From NCBI RefSeq assembly GCF_039889165.1, contig NZ_JAYMYY010000007.1:1-64000 (forward strand): DNA of 64,000 nucleotides. The letters run 5' to 3'. The DNA is from Pseudocitrobacter cyperus (GTDB lineage: Bacteria > Pseudomonadota > Gammaproteobacteria > Enterobacterales > Enterobacteriaceae). The notes below the pieces were generated by a model. That model was not told where the DNA came from, did no database searches, and saw only the letters and a list, made by a program, of their open reading frames with translations. The translations under genes and the position numbers were made by a program. Shown in pieces: positions 23,024 through 33,100 of this stretch (position 1 is its first letter; each line of letters opens with the position of its first letter).

Positions 23024-24535
23024 ATGGAGTTCAGTGTAAAAAGCGGTAGCCCGGAAAAACAGCGGAGTGCCTGCATCGTGGTCGGCGTTTTTGAACCGCG
23101 CCGTCTCTCCCCGATTGCCGAACAGCTCGATAAAATCAGCGACGGCTATATCAGCGCCCTGCTGCGCCGCGGTGAACTGGAGGGGAAACCGGGCCAGACG
23201 CTACTGTTACACCACGTTCCGAACGTGCTGTCAGAGCGCATTCTGCTGATTGGCTGCGGTAAAGAGCGGGAATTAGATGAGCGTCAGTACAAGCAGGTTA
23301 TCCAGAAAACCATCAACACCCTGAATGACACCGGGTCGATGGAAGCCGTTTGCTTCCTGACGGAACTGCACGTCAAAGGCCGCAATAACTACTGGAAAGT
23401 GCGTCAGGCTGTTGAAACGGCTAAAGAGACGCTGTACAGCTTCGACCAGTTGAAAACCAATAAAACCGAACCTCGTCGCCCACTGCGTAAAATGGTCTTC
23501 AACGTGCCGACCCGCCGTGAACTGACCAGCGGCGAGCGCGCGATTCAGCACGGCCTGGCGATTGCTGCCGGGATTAAAGCAGCAAAAGACCTCGGCAACA
23601 TGCCGCCGAATATCTGTAATGCCGCCTACCTCGCGTCTCAGGCGCGTCAACTGGCAGACAGCTACAGCAAAAATGTCGTTACTCGCGTGATTGGCGAGCA
23701 GCAGATGAAAGAACTGGGCATGCACTCTTATCTGGCGGTCGGCCACGGTTCACAGAACGAATCGCTGATGTCGGTGATTGAGTATAAAGGTAACGCCTCC
23801 GAAGAGGCCCGCCCGATCGTGCTGGTCGGTAAAGGGTTGACCTTCGACTCCGGCGGCATCTCTATCAAGCCTGCCGAAGGCATGGACGAGATGAAGTACG
23901 ACATGTGCGGCGCGGCGGCAGTGTACGGCGTGATGCGCATGGTGGCGGAACTTCAGTTACCGATTAACGTGGTTGGCGTGCTGGCTGGCTGTGAAAACAT
24001 GCCTGGCGGGCGCGCCTATCGCCCGGGCGATGTGTTGACCACCATGTCCGGCCAGACCGTTGAAGTGCTGAATACCGATGCTGAAGGCCGCCTGGTGCTG
24101 TGCGACGTACTCACCTATGTTGAGCGCTTCGAGCCGGAAGCCGTTATCGATGTGGCAACCCTGACCGGCGCGTGCGTGATTGCCCTTGGTCATCACGTCA
24201 CCGGCCTGATGTCGAATCACAACCCGCTGGCGCATGAACTGATTGGCGCATCCGAGCAGGCGGGCGACCGCGCCTGGCGACTGCCGCTGGCCGATGAGTT
24301 CCAGGATCAACTGGAGTCTAACTTTGCCGATATGGCAAACATCGGTGGCCGCCCTGGTGGGGCGATCACGGCGGGATGCTTCCTGTCGCGCTTTACGCGT
24401 AAGTACAACTGGGCACACCTGGATATCGCCGGTACCGCATGGCGCTCCGGCAAAGCGAAAGGCGCAACCGGACGCCCAGTGGCGCTGCTGTCTCAGTTCC
24501 TGCTGAACCGCGCCGGGTTTAACGGCGAAGAGTAA
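23024..24535 (+). CDS. pepA: Leucyl aminopeptidase PepA (XerA)
   Basis: The 503-residue M17 aminopeptidase has the two-metal active-site elements VGKGLTFDSGG and the signature NTDAEGRL. It trims N-terminal residues from peptides as a hexamer. In E. coli the same protein binds DNA, assisting Xer recombination at cer and repressing carAB, which ties it to the pyrimidine and arginine genes further along. Length equals the E. coli enzyme. The gene is followed by a paired palindromic repeat and then holC. Confidence 0.97.
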   Translation: MEFSVKSGSPEKQRSACIVVGVFEPRRLSPIAEQLDKISDGYISALLRRGELEGKPGQTLLLHHVPNVLSERILLIGCGKERELDERQYKQVIQKTINTLNDTGSMEAVCFLTELHVKGRNNYWKVRQAVETAKETLYSFDQLKTNKTEPRRPLRKMVFNVPTRRELTSGERAIQHGLAIAAGIKAAKDLGNMPPNICNAAYLASQARQLADSYSKNVVTRVIGEQQMKELGMHSYLAVGHGSQNESLMSVIEYKGNASEEARPIVLVGKGLTFDSGGISIKPAEGMDEMKYDMCGAAAVYGVMRMVAELQLPINVVGVLAGCENMPGGRAYRPGDVLTTMSGQTVEVLNTDAEGRLVLCDVLTYVERFEPEAVIDVATLTGACVIALGHHVTGLMSNHNPLAHELIGASEQAGDRAWRLPLADEFQDQLESNFADMANIGGRPGGAITAGCFLSRFTRKYNWAHLDIAGTAWRSGKAKGATGRPVALLSQFLLNRAGFNGEE

Positions 24536-24556
24536 GTTAAGGCTTTAAGGGAAACA

Positions 24557-24662
24557 CCCTCACCCCGCCCTCTCCCTTAGGGAGAGGGAGAAAACCAGAG
24601 CAGGTCTTTCAATTTTGCGCTGTCAGTCCCCTCTCCCTAAGGGAGAGGGTTAGGGTGAGGGG
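24557..24662. repeat. Paired inverted intergenic repeat (copy A)
   Basis: Two units in opposite orientation: CCCTCACCCCGCCCTCTCCC then TTAGGGAGAGGG on the left, and CCCTCTCCCTAAGGGAGAGGG then TTAGGGTGAGGGG on the right, with about 37 bases between. Each unit is a palindrome and the pair could form one long stem. It lies between pepA and holC. Confidence 0.85.
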
Positions 24663-24698
24663 TCAATACATTTAAATCCACCACAAGAAGCCCCATAT

Positions 24699-25142
24699 AT
24701 GAAGAATGCGACGTTCTATCTTCTGGACAACGAAACCACCGTTGATGGCTTAAGCGCCGTCGAGCAACTGGTGTGCGACGTTGCCGCAGAACGTTGGCGC
24801 AGCGGTAAGCGCGTGCTGATTGCCTGTGAGGATGAGCAGCAGGCTATTCGCCTGGATGAAGCGCTGTGGGCGCGTCCGGCGGAGAGCTTCGTGCCGCATA
24901 ATCTCGCAGGCGAAGGCCCGCGGGGTGGTGCGCCGGTCGAGATCGCCTGGCCGCAAAAGCGTAACAGCAGCCCACGCGATATACTGATCAGTCTGCGACT
25001 CAATTTCGCAGATTTTGCCACCGCTTTCACAGAAGTGATAGACTTCGTCCCTTACGAAGATTCGCTTAAACAACTGGCGCGCGAACGATACAAAGCTTAC
25101 CGCGTGGCTGGTTTCAACCTGAACACGGCAACCTGGAAATAA
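24699..25142 (+). CDS. holC: DNA polymerase III chi subunit HolC
   Basis: The 147-residue protein matches the chi subunit (FYLLDNETTVDGLSAVEQLVCD N-terminus, given in part). Chi links the clamp loader to single-stranded DNA-binding protein through psi. Its stop overlaps the valS start (TAATG), a conserved coupling in enterobacteria. Confidence 0.96.
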   Translation: MKNATFYLLDNETTVDGLSAVEQLVCDVAAERWRSGKRVLIACEDEQQAIRLDEALWARPAESFVPHNLAGEGPRGGAPVEIAWPQKRNSSPRDILISLRLNFADFATAFTEVIDFVPYEDSLKQLARERYKAYRVAGFNLNTATWK

Positions 25143-27997
25143 TGGAAAAGACATACAACCCAAACGATATCGAACAGCCGCTTTACGAGCACTGGGAAAA
25201 GCAGGGCTATTTCAAACCGAATGGCGATGAAAGCCAGGAAAGTTTCTGCATCATGATCCCGCCGCCGAACGTCACCGGCAGTTTGCATATGGGTCACGCC
25301 TTCCAGCAAACCATCATGGATACCATGATCCGCTACCAGCGCATGCAGGGTAAAAACACCCTCTGGCAGGCGGGAACCGACCATGCCGGTATCGCCACCC
25401 AGATGGTGGTTGAGCGCAAAATTGCCGCTGAAGAAGGTAAAACCCGTCACGACTATGGACGCGATGCGTTCATCGACAAAATCTGGCAGTGGAAAGCGGA
25501 ATCCGGCGGTACCATTACTCGCCAGATGCGCCGCCTTGGCAACTCCGTGGACTGGGAGCGCGAGCGCTTCACCATGGATGAAGGGCTTTCCAATGCCGTG
25601 AAAGAAGTCTTCGTGCGCCTCTACAAAGAAGACCTGATTTACCGTGGCAAACGCCTGGTAAACTGGGATCCAAAACTGCGCACCGCTATCTCTGACCTGG
25701 AAGTGGAAAACCGCGAGTCAAAAGGCTCGATGTGGCACATCCGCTATCCGCTTGCCGACGGCGCGAAAACCGCTGACGGTAAAGATTATCTGGTGGTCGC
25801 CACCACGCGTCCGGAAACCCTGCTGGGCGATACCGGCGTGGCGGTGAACCCGGAAGATCCACGTTATAAAGATCTGATAGGCAAATTCGTTGTCCTGCCG
25901 CTGGTTAACCGCCGCATTCCGATCGTGGGCGATGAGCATGCCGATATGGAAAAAGGCACCGGCTGCGTGAAAATCACCCCGGCGCATGACTTCAATGACT
26001 ACGAAGTCGGCCGTCGTCATCAGCTTCCGATGATCAATATTCTGACCTTTGACGGTGATATCCGTGAAAGCGCGGAAGTGTACGACACCAAAGGCAACGA
26101 GTCTGATATCTATTCCAGCGATATCCCGGCGGAGTTCCAGAAACTGGAGCGCTTTGCCGCGCGTAAAGCGGTGGTTGCGGCTATCGACGCTCTTGGCCTG
26201 CTTGAGGAGATCAAACCACACGACCTGACCGTACCTTACGGCGACCGTGGCGGCGTGGTTATCGAACCGATGCTGACCGACCAGTGGTACGTGCGCGCCG
26301 ATGTGCTGGCAAAACCAGCGGTTGAAGCAGTCGAGAACGGCGACATTCAGTTTGTGCCGAAGCAGTACGAAAACATGTACTTCTCCTGGATGCGTGATAT
26401 TCAGGACTGGTGTATCTCTCGTCAACTGTGGTGGGGCCACCGTATCCCGGCATGGTACGACGAAGCGGGTAACGTCTACGTTGGCCGTACCGAAGAAGAA
26501 GTGCGTCAGGAAAATAACCTGAGCGCGGACGTTGCGCTGCGTCAGGACGAAGACGTACTCGATACCTGGTTCTCCTCCGCGCTGTGGACTTTCTCCACCC
26601 TCGGCTGGCCGGAAAACACCGACGCCCTGCGTCAGTTCCATCCAACCAGCGTGATGGTCTCCGGCTTCGACATCATCTTCTTCTGGATTGCCCGCATGAT
26701 CATGATGACCATGCACTTCATCAAAGATGAAAACGGCAAGCCTCAGGTGCCGTTCCACACCGTCTACATGACCGGCCTGATTCGTGACGACGAAGGCCAG
26801 AAGATGTCTAAATCCAAGGGTAACGTCATTGACCCGCTGGATATGGTTGACGGTATTTCACTGGCAGACCTGCTGGAGAAACGCACCGGCAACATGATGC
26901 AGCCGCAGATGGCGGAGAAAATCCGCAAGCGTACCGAGAAGCAGTTCCCGAACGGTATTGAGCCGCACGGTACTGACGCCCTGCGCTTCACCCTGGCCGC
27001 ACTCGCCTCCACCGGCCGCGACATCAACTGGGATATGAAGCGTCTGGAAGGCTATCGTAACTTCTGTAACAAGCTGTGGAACGCCAGCCGCTTTGTGCTG
27101 ATGAACACCGAAGAGCAGGATTGCGGCTTTAACGGCGGCGAAATGACGCTGTCGCTGGCAGACCGCTGGATTCTGGCGGAATTTAACCAGACGGTGAAAG
27201 CGTACCGCGAAGCGCTGGACAGCTACCGCTTCGATATCGCCGCGGGCATTCTGTATGAGTTCACGTGGAACCAGTTCTGCGACTGGTATCTGGAGCTGAC
27301 CAAGCCAGTTATGACCGGGGGTTCTGAGTCTGAACTGCGTGGTACTCGCCATACGCTGGTTACGGTTCTGGAAGGTCTGCTGCGCCTGGCGCATCCGATC
27401 ATCCCGTTCATCACCGAAACCATCTGGCAGCGTGTGAAAGTGATTTGCGGTATCACCGCCGACACCATCATGCTGCAGCCGTTCCCGGAATACGATGCGT
27501 CTCAGGTTGATGAAGCGGCGCTTGCTGACACCGAGTGGCTGAAACAGGCGATCGTTGCGGTACGTAACATCCGCGCGGAAATGAACATTGCACCGGGCAA
27601 ACCGCTGGAACTGCTGCTGCGTGGTTGCAGTAAGGATGCGGAGCGTCGTGTAAACGATAACCGTAGCTTCCTGCTGAACCTGGCGCGTCTGGAAAGCATC
27701 ACCGTGCTGCCAGCCGATGACAAAGGCCCGGTATCCGTGACCAAAATCATCGACGGCGCTGAGCTGCTGATCCCGATGGCTGGCCTCATCAACAAAGAAG
27801 ATGAGCTGGCACGTCTGGCGAAAGAAGTGGCGAAGATTGAAGGTGAAATCAGCCGTATCGAAAGCAAACTGTCTAACGAAGGCTTTGTGGCGCGCGCACC
27901 GGAAGCGGTGATCGCTAAAGAGCGTGAGAAGCTGGATGGTTACGCAGAAGCGAAAGCGAAGCTGATTGAACAGCAGGCGGTCATCGCCGCGCTGTAA
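25142..27997 (+). CDS. valS: Valyl-tRNA synthetase
   Basis: The 951-residue class I synthetase has the HIGH-type motif GSLHMGHAF near residue 45 and the KMSKSKGN motif near residue 555, separated by a large editing domain, plus a C-terminal coiled-coil (EDELARLAKEVAKIEGEISR). It charges tRNA-Val and removes mischarged threonine. It is coupled to holC by a one-base overlap. Confidence 0.98.
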   Translation: MEKTYNPNDIEQPLYEHWEKQGYFKPNGDESQESFCIMIPPPNVTGSLHMGHAFQQTIMDTMIRYQRMQGKNTLWQAGTDHAGIATQMVVERKIAAEEGKTRHDYGRDAFIDKIWQWKAESGGTITRQMRRLGNSVDWERERFTMDEGLSNAVKEVFVRLYKEDLIYRGKRLVNWDPKLRTAISDLEVENRESKGSMWHIRYPLADGAKTADGKDYLVVATTRPETLLGDTGVAVNPEDPRYKDLIGKFVVLPLVNRRIPIVGDEHADMEKGTGCVKITPAHDFNDYEVGRRHQLPMINILTFDGDIRESAEVYDTKGNESDIYSSDIPAEFQKLERFAARKAVVAAIDALGLLEEIKPHDLTVPYGDRGGVVIEPMLTDQWYVRADVLAKPAVEAVENGDIQFVPKQYENMYFSWMRDIQDWCISRQLWWGHRIPAWYDEAGNVYVGRTEEEVRQENNLSADVALRQDEDVLDTWFSSALWTFSTLGWPENTDALRQFHPTSVMVSGFDIIFFWIARMIMMTMHFIKDENGKPQVPFHTVYMTGLIRDDEGQKMSKSKGNVIDPLDMVDGISLADLLEKRTGNMMQPQMAEKIRKRTEKQFPNGIEPHGTDALRFTLAALASTGRDINWDMKRLEGYRNFCNKLWNASRFVLMNTEEQDCGFNGGEMTLSLADRWILAEFNQTVKAYREALDSYRFDIAAGILYEFTWNQFCDWYLELTKPVMTGGSESELRGTRHTLVTVLEGLLRLAHPIIPFITETIWQRVKVICGITADTIMLQPFPEYDASQVDEAALADTEWLKQAIVAVRNIRAEMNIAPGKPLELLLRGCSKDAERRVNDNRSFLLNLARLESITVLPADDKGPVSVTKIIDGAELLIPMAGLINKEDELARLAKEVAKIEGEISRIESKLSNEGFVARAPEAVIAKEREKLDGYAEAKAKLIEQQAVIAAL

Positions 27998-28023
27998 TGC
28001 GTGTTGTACACGCTTTGTGAGAA

Positions 28024-28050
28024 AGGCCGGAGCTTGCTCCGGCCTCTTTT
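28024..28050. terminator. valS terminator
   Basis: AGGCCGGAGC-TTG-CTCCGGCCT is followed by CTTTTA. It lies between valS and the convergent yjgN. Confidence 0.85.
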
Positions 28051-28056
28051 ACATCA

Positions 28057-29280
28057 TCAGATGAAAGGAACGTATGGCATAATGCCACGCGATATCCACA
28101 TCAGGAAGCCACCGTTTTGCGGGGTTTCACCATTCACCAACTCAAGCGCATCTAAATCGCCGATCACATACGTATTGCGTGCCATCCAGCCAACCAAATA
28201 CATTTTTAACCAGGGATAAGCCAGGCCCAGTGTGATACTGCTGACCACCATAACCATCAACATTCTTAAAAACATACCAGAGCCGGTTATTGAAGAGTGG
28301 AAATGTAACGTCTCGTTGGCCAGAGTTAAGTGGTTCAAAAAGAGATTACGCAGTGTCGAATACATATAACTCACTACCACCAGGATTGCGATAAAATAGA
28401 GCGCATAGCCTGTCATGATACGGCTATAGTTCTCCATGATAATAGCACTTGTTATCGTATCAGGCTCCCCGCCCATTATTGACATCTGCAGCAACTGCAT
28501 AAATACAGGGCTAATCAAATAGCCAATTACCACGATAAAGGGTAATAATGTTGACAGTGCCAGCACACAACCTTTAATACATTGTTTGATACTGATTTGA
28601 ATAGAAAAACGGTGAATACCAAAATGCCCACCATTCCCCATTAACGTCATCCACTTCCCATATACGACGCCATTAACCACACCTAACCCCAAAATCATTA
28701 CCAGGCCAAGCAAGATCAGTCTTGGAATAACGCCCAGAAATCCCGTCACACTGAAAACAAAATAAAGTACAACACCTAATATGACTTCAATAATGAATGG
28801 TAATGCAAAAAGGTATAACCACGCTTTGAGCATTGAACATTCGAAGCTAAAATTTATGCCGTTAAGCGATGTCATCATTGCCTGATACTGCAAACTTTTA
28901 ACTATCATAAATGGAATGGACAAAATCAACATTCCTAAGATGATAGAACCAATGACAAATTGTTCACGACTAATAAAATAAAAACTCAAAGCATATACAA
29001 CAATCACTAAAAGAAAACTTGCCAGTATAGCCCCGCCAGTGGCTTTATAGCTAAATACTTGTCCATTTAACGACATGTGTGAATACACATAACGACGGCA
29101 CTTCACAACAGCCCATGGCAAATAAATTCCGAGTGTAATACATACCAGCAACACATTTACGAGAGAAATAATAAAAAACTGCCATCCCTTTCCGGTAAAT
29201 ACAAACTTATGCCGTTCAGCATGTTTACCATTCACAATATCATTCATATACGGAATCCCTAACCATTTATTATAATCCAT
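28057..29280 (-). CDS. yjgN: YjgN, DUF898 inner-membrane protein
   Basis: The 407-residue protein has about ten hydrophobic segments and the DUF898 features FTGKGWQFF near the N-terminus and FSYKATGG. Its role is unknown. Codon use is more AT-rich than that of its neighbours, which can reflect a poorly expressed or acquired gene, although the same locus carries yjgN in E. coli. Confidence 0.9.
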   Translation of the reverse strand: MDYNKWLGIPYMNDIVNGKHAERHKFVFTGKGWQFFIISLVNVLLVCITLGIYLPWAVVKCRRYVYSHMSLNGQVFSYKATGGAILASFLLVIVVYALSFYFISREQFVIGSIILGMLILSIPFMIVKSLQYQAMMTSLNGINFSFECSMLKAWLYLFALPFIIEVILGVVLYFVFSVTGFLGVIPRLILLGLVMILGLGVVNGVVYGKWMTLMGNGGHFGIHRFSIQISIKQCIKGCVLALSTLLPFIVVIGYLISPVFMQLLQMSIMGGEPDTITSAIIMENYSRIMTGYALYFIAILVVVSYMYSTLRNLFLNHLTLANETLHFHSSITGSGMFLRMLMVMVVSSITLGLAYPWLKMYLVGWMARNTYVIGDLDALELVNGETPQNGGFLMWISRGIMPYVPFI

Positions 29281-29431
29281 AAAAATAAAGCAATTTAATT
29301 GCGTTAATTAAAATACACGGTTATTTCGTATGCGTGAATATATTTCAACTCCAAATATTCTTCTTGCACCGGGTTACGGAGAGTGGTATTAAATAAATAT
29401 ATTATTGAACATCAGTAAATTGAGTAGAGCT

Positions 29432-29935
29432 ATGAATGTTGCCGCCCCCCAAACGCTCACGTTACGTCGTATCATGCCGGAACATAACGCTGCTATTGCC
29501 AGCGTTATCCGCCAGGTCTCTGCCGAATATGGCCTGACCGCCGACAAAGGCTACACCGTTGCCGATCCGAATCTGGACGAGCTGTACCAGCTTTACAGCC
29601 AGCCAGGTGCCGCATATTGGGTGGTTGAGCAGGATGGTCAGGTGGTTGGCGGCGGCGGCGTCGCCCCATTAGGCTGTAGTGAGCCGGATATCTGTGAATT
29701 GCAGAAGATGTATTTTCTCCCGTCTGCGCGCGGCCAGGGGCTGGCGAAGAAGCTCGCGCTGATGGCGCTCGATTACGCGCGTGAACAGGGATTCAGGCAC
29801 TGCTATCTCGAAACCACCGAGTTTCTGCGCGAAGCCATTGGTCTGTATGAACACTTAGGCTTCGAGCACATCAGCGAACCGTTGGGCTGCACCGGGCATG
29901 TGGATTGCGAAGTGCGGATGCTGAAAGCTTTGTAA
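29432..29935 (+). CDS. yjgM: GNAT-family acetyltransferase YjgM
   Basis: The 167-residue protein shows the GNAT acetyl-CoA site LQKMYFLPSARGQGLAKKL (in part, about residues 85-105) and the C-terminal YEHLGFE motif. YjgM-like enzymes acetylate small molecules or protein N-termini; the in vivo substrate is uncertain. The start at 29432 gives the E. coli length. Confidence 0.92.
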   Translation: MNVAAPQTLTLRRIMPEHNAAIASVIRQVSAEYGLTADKGYTVADPNLDELYQLYSQPGAAYWVVEQDGQVVGGGGVAPLGCSEPDICELQKMYFLPSARGQGLAKKLALMALDYAREQGFRHCYLETTEFLREAIGLYEHLGFEHISEPLGCTGHVDCEVRMLKAL

Positions 29936-29944
29936 GATTATCCC

Positions 29945-30703
29945 TCACATCGGCACCCCACTATGAAAACGAAACTCCGCATCCGGCGTGCTAATTAATG
30001 CGGCTTCCACTTCACCAAAGAAGCGCACGCGCGGGGTAATATCCACTTTCGACGCCTGCTGCGCCAGCACCAGGTAATCCTGATAATGGCGGGCTTCAGA
30101 ACGCAGCAGCGAGAGATAAAACTTCTGCAATGGCTCATCGAGATAGGGCGCCAGCGCAGCAAAGCGTTCGCAGGAGCGCGCTTCGATGTACGCCCCGCAA
30201 ATCAGTTTATCAATCAGCGTCAGTGGCTCGTGGGTGCGCACCTCTTTGAGCATGCCTTTCGCATAGCGGCTGGCGGTTATCTTCACATACGGGATTTGGC
30301 GCGCGGTCATGGCTTCGCGTACCTGCCAGAAGTGATGCAGTTCCTCTTTGATCAACAGCACCATGCTGTCGATCAACGCCTGCCCCCACGGGTCGTCGGT
30401 CTGCGGCATGACGCTTTTTCCGATCTGCTTATGCAGCGCGACAAAATCCGGCTCCGGCCCTTCGCGGAAGGCAAAGACCTCATACGGCTGCAGCCACGCC
30501 AGCAACGGTTCTGCCCCCTGTTTATCGGCGACATATTTACGCACCAGCAGCATGGCGGTTTGCGCGGCTTTGAGTTCGCACACCAGATGGTCAGTTAACA
30601 AAAGTGGCAGATTCGCTGGATCGCGCGCCTTTTCGAGCCAGGCCTGCGGCGTAGCGCAGTGGAGAAAATTGAGAACAGGAGAGAGAATTTGCGGGTAATC
30701 CAT
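29945..30703 (-). CDS. miaE: tRNA ms2i6A37 hydroxylase MiaE
   Basis: The 252-residue protein is a non-heme diiron monooxygenase. Metal ligands are recognisable as E-x-x-H pairs in KEELHHFW and RSEARHYQDY, with a Glu in ARSCERFA. It hydroxylates 2-methylthio-N6-isopentenyladenosine at tRNA position 37, an oxygen-dependent step. Salmonella and several relatives have it, E. coli does not, which helps place the organism. Confidence 0.93.
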   Translation of the reverse strand: MDYPQILSPVLNFLHCATPQAWLEKARDPANLPLLLTDHLVCELKAAQTAMLLVRKYVADKQGAEPLLAWLQPYEVFAFREGPEPDFVALHKQIGKSVMPQTDDPWGQALIDSMVLLIKEELHHFWQVREAMTARQIPYVKITASRYAKGMLKEVRTHEPLTLIDKLICGAYIEARSCERFAALAPYLDEPLQKFYLSLLRSEARHYQDYLVLAQQASKVDITPRVRFFGEVEAALISTPDAEFRFHSGVPM

Positions 30704-30752
30704 ACCTTATCCTTGCCCCACGACAGCGAGCGCTGCCGTGGGAGAGTGATGC

Positions 30753-31172
30753 TTAGTGACGCACACCATCATCTTCTTCATCGACGTAATCTTCGTCGTC
30801 GTCGCCTTCTTCGCCGTTAGGATCTTCGTAGTAGGTGCCCCAACCGTCATACTCGACGTCGAATTTCTCGGCCAGCGTCATCAGTTGCTCAACCTGCGCG
30901 TCGATCAGATCGGCGTTCAGCGCGGATTCGCTGAGGATATCGCAGCAGATGACCGTGTCGCCCTCTTCCACTTCCAGCTCTTCCGGCTCGGTGACTTCAT
31001 AGCCCATTTTGAAAGCTTCAACCGCAAACTTCTCCAGCGCTTCAAAATCGTCAGCGGAGAGGTGATGTTCAATGGTATACAGCGCGTCAGGATCGCTGCC
31101 ATCTTCCAGCAGTTCTTCAATGATCAGGCGCGTCTCTTCACGCTGCTCTTCCAGTAATTCCGGGTTTGCCAT
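30753..31172 (-). CDS. rraB: RNase E inhibitor RraB (YjgD)
   Basis: The 139-residue acidic protein begins MANPELLEEQREETRLII and ends in a Glu/Asp-rich tail with a GEEGDDDED stretch. RraB binds the C-terminal region of RNase E and alters degradosome composition. The start at 31172 is supported by AACGAGCC-type ribosome sequence and full-length similarity; the longer upstream frame is not credible. Confidence 0.95.
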   Translation of the reverse strand: MANPELLEEQREETRLIIEELLEDGSDPDALYTIEHHLSADDFEALEKFAVEAFKMGYEVTEPEELEVEEGDTVICCDILSESALNADLIDAQVEQLMTLAEKFDVEYDGWGTYYEDPNGEEGDDDEDYVDEEDDGVRH

Positions 31173-31267
31173 GGCTCGTTCCTCGTAATGTGGCGTTACT
31201 CTTATTGTCACATACAGCAAGCATTGCCTCCACCTTTCCGATAAAGATTTATATTCCGGGGTTGCAA

Positions 31268-31305
31268 TTGCATATTCATACATATAAATTGAATTTTAAT
31301 TCAAT
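31268..31305 (+). promoter_or_regulatory. Two ARG boxes before argI
   Basis: ATTGAATTTTAATTCAAT (31288-31305) matches the ArgR consensus nearly perfectly, and TTGCATATTCATACAT (about 31268-31284) is a second, weaker box spaced by 3 bases. Tandem boxes of this spacing bind the arginine-loaded ArgR hexamer. Confidence 0.9.
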
Positions 31306-31332
31306 AAGTGGCTTGAGCCATGCGAGGACAAG

Positions 31333-32337
31333 ATGCCGAATTTTTATCAAAAGCACTTTTTAAAATTACTCGATTTCACCCCTGCCGAGTTGAACGCACT
31401 GCTGCAACTCGCCGCCCAACTGAAAGCCGATAAAAAAAGCGGCCACGAGACACCAAAACTGACCGGTAAAAACATCGCGCTCATCTTCGAAAAAGACTCG
31501 ACCCGCACACGATGCTCTTTCGAAGTTGCCGCATACGATCAAGGCGCTCGCGTCACCTATCTCGGCCCAAGCGGCAGCCAGATTGGCCATAAAGAGTCGA
31601 TAAAAGACACCGCTCGCGTGCTGGGCCGCATGTATGACGGTATTCAGTATCGCGGCTACGGCCAGGAGATTGTCGAAACGCTGGCAGAGTATGCGGGTGT
31701 GCCGGTGTGGAACGGTTTAACCAATGAATTTCACCCGACACAGTTGCTGGCGGATCTGCTCACCATGCAGGAACATTTGCCGGGTAAAGCGTTCAATGAG
31801 ATGACGCTGGTTTATGCAGGCGACGCGCGTAATAACATGGGCAATTCGATGCTGGAAGCCGCCGCGTTAACCGGGCTGGATTTGCGTCTGGTCGCCCCGC
31901 AGGCCTGCTGGCCGGAAGAGAGCCTTGTCACCGAGTGCAAAGCGCTGGCGCAAAAGAACGGCGGCAACATCACTCTGACTGAAGATATCGCGGCTGGCGT
32001 GAAAGATGCGGACTTTATCTACACCGACGTGTGGGTATCGATGGGTGAAGCCAAAGAGAAATGGGCGGAGCGCATTGCGCTGCTGCGTGATTATCAGGTA
32101 AATAGCACGATGATGTCACTGACCGGCAACCCGCAGGTGAAATTCCTCCACTGCCTGCCCGCATTTCATGACGACCAGACCACGCTCGGTAAACAAATGG
32201 CCGAAGAGTATGGGATGCACGGCGGAATGGAAGTTACCGATGAGGTGTTTGAATCTCCGGCAAGCGTGGTGTTCGACCAGGCAGAAAACCGTATGCATAC
32301 CATCAAAGCGGTGATGGTGGCGACGTTAAGCCAATAG
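31333..32337 (+). CDS. argI: Ornithine carbamoyltransferase
   Basis: The 334-residue enzyme has carbamoyl phosphate-binding STRTR in EKDSTRTRCSFE, the HPTQ motif, and the ornithine-site HCLPAFHD. It makes citrulline from ornithine and carbamoyl phosphate in arginine synthesis. Tandem ARG boxes directly upstream show arginine repression. The paralogous aspartate enzyme pyrB lies 0.9 kb away. Confidence 0.97.
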   Translation: MPNFYQKHFLKLLDFTPAELNALLQLAAQLKADKKSGHETPKLTGKNIALIFEKDSTRTRCSFEVAAYDQGARVTYLGPSGSQIGHKESIKDTARVLGRMYDGIQYRGYGQEIVETLAEYAGVPVWNGLTNEFHPTQLLADLLTMQEHLPGKAFNEMTLVYAGDARNNMGNSMLEAAALTGLDLRLVAPQACWPEESLVTECKALAQKNGGNITLTEDIAAGVKDADFIYTDVWVSMGEAKEKWAERIALLRDYQVNSTMMSLTGNPQVKFLHCLPAFHDDQTTLGKQMAEEYGMHGGMEVTDEVFESPASVVFDQAENRMHTIKAVMVATLSQ

Positions 32338-32349
32338 TCTGTTGATGAA

Positions 32350-32371
32350 CCGGATGGCTTGCGCCATCCGG
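32350..32371. terminator. Hairpin after argI (REP-like)
   Basis: CCGGATGGC-TTGC-GCCATCCGG is a perfect 9-bp stem without a T tract. It resembles a REP half and probably protects or ends the convergent argI and tabA transcripts. Confidence 0.55.
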
Positions 32372-32384
32372 CGGCACAATGGCA

Positions 32385-32837
32385 TTACGCCACCAGCATT
32401 TTCACCACAATCTTACGCACCTTCGCCGGCGCGCCCACTGCGCACAGCGGCTTGTGTACTTCGCCTGGATAGAAAACGACAAAATCACCCTCATTGAGAA
32501 TAACCGTTTTCTCTTCTTTTCCTTCCGGCAGGAAGGCGATGTCTTTATCCGCCAGCCAGTCGGTTTCCGGTGTGCCCGCAGGCAGCGTGCTGAAGGTCAT
32601 GCCTTCCTGCCCTTTCACGACGATCTGGATATCCAGGTAACGTGCGTGATACTCGGCACGGCGCTTTTCAAACGGTTCAGTCATATCTTCCGATACCAGA
32701 TAAAAAGCGCGGTCGCCGTCAATGGGGTGCTTGCCCAACGCAGTGGCGTCGGTCACTTCAGCTTTGACATGCGCGATCGCCTGGCGCAGGGCTTCTGGCA
32801 GCCACGGCTGCACATTATGGATGTTGCCAACAATCAT
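32385..32837 (-). CDS. tabA: TabA (YjgK), YhcH/YjgK/YiaL family
   Basis: The 150-residue cupin-like protein has the family core ARYLDIQIVVKGQE and the metal-type VVFYPGEVHKP. The E. coli protein affects biofilm formation and fimbrial expression downstream of toxin-antitoxin systems; its reaction is unproven. It is divergent from the pyrLBI operon. Confidence 0.93.
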   Translation of the reverse strand: MIVGNIHNVQPWLPEALRQAIAHVKAEVTDATALGKHPIDGDRAFYLVSEDMTEPFEKRRAEYHARYLDIQIVVKGQEGMTFSTLPAGTPETDWLADKDIAFLPEGKEEKTVILNEGDFVVFYPGEVHKPLCAVGAPAKVRKIVVKMLVA

Positions 32838-33047
32838 GGTTATACCTCAATTAAAACATTGTTTCATTTTAGCTGTTATACGAGAATTTCGACTGCCATA
32901 CCACTACTTTGTGCTGGGGATTTGCGCTGGCGCATAGTTATTGAATGATGATGGCAGCGATGGGTTTTCAACTGCATAGCAATGGCGATCATGTGCATTT
33001 ATATTCAAATAGAATCGTTTTCGTCGCGTAAATTATGAATCTGATAC

Positions 33048-33075
33048 TTGATTCAACAACAGACCTGCGTATAAT
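33048..33075 (+). promoter_or_regulatory. pyrBI promoter
   Basis: TTGATT (33048-33053) and TATAAT (33070-33075) are separated by 16 bases. Transcription should begin shortly after, giving a leader that contains pyrL and the attenuator. Confidence 0.75.
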
Positions 33076-33100
33076 CCCGTCCCGTTTGCCGGGAGGAATT

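Noticed and set aside
25718..26758. 346-codon frame antisense to valS
   Set aside because: It is a mirror of the GC-rich valS codons with no start signal and no family resemblance.
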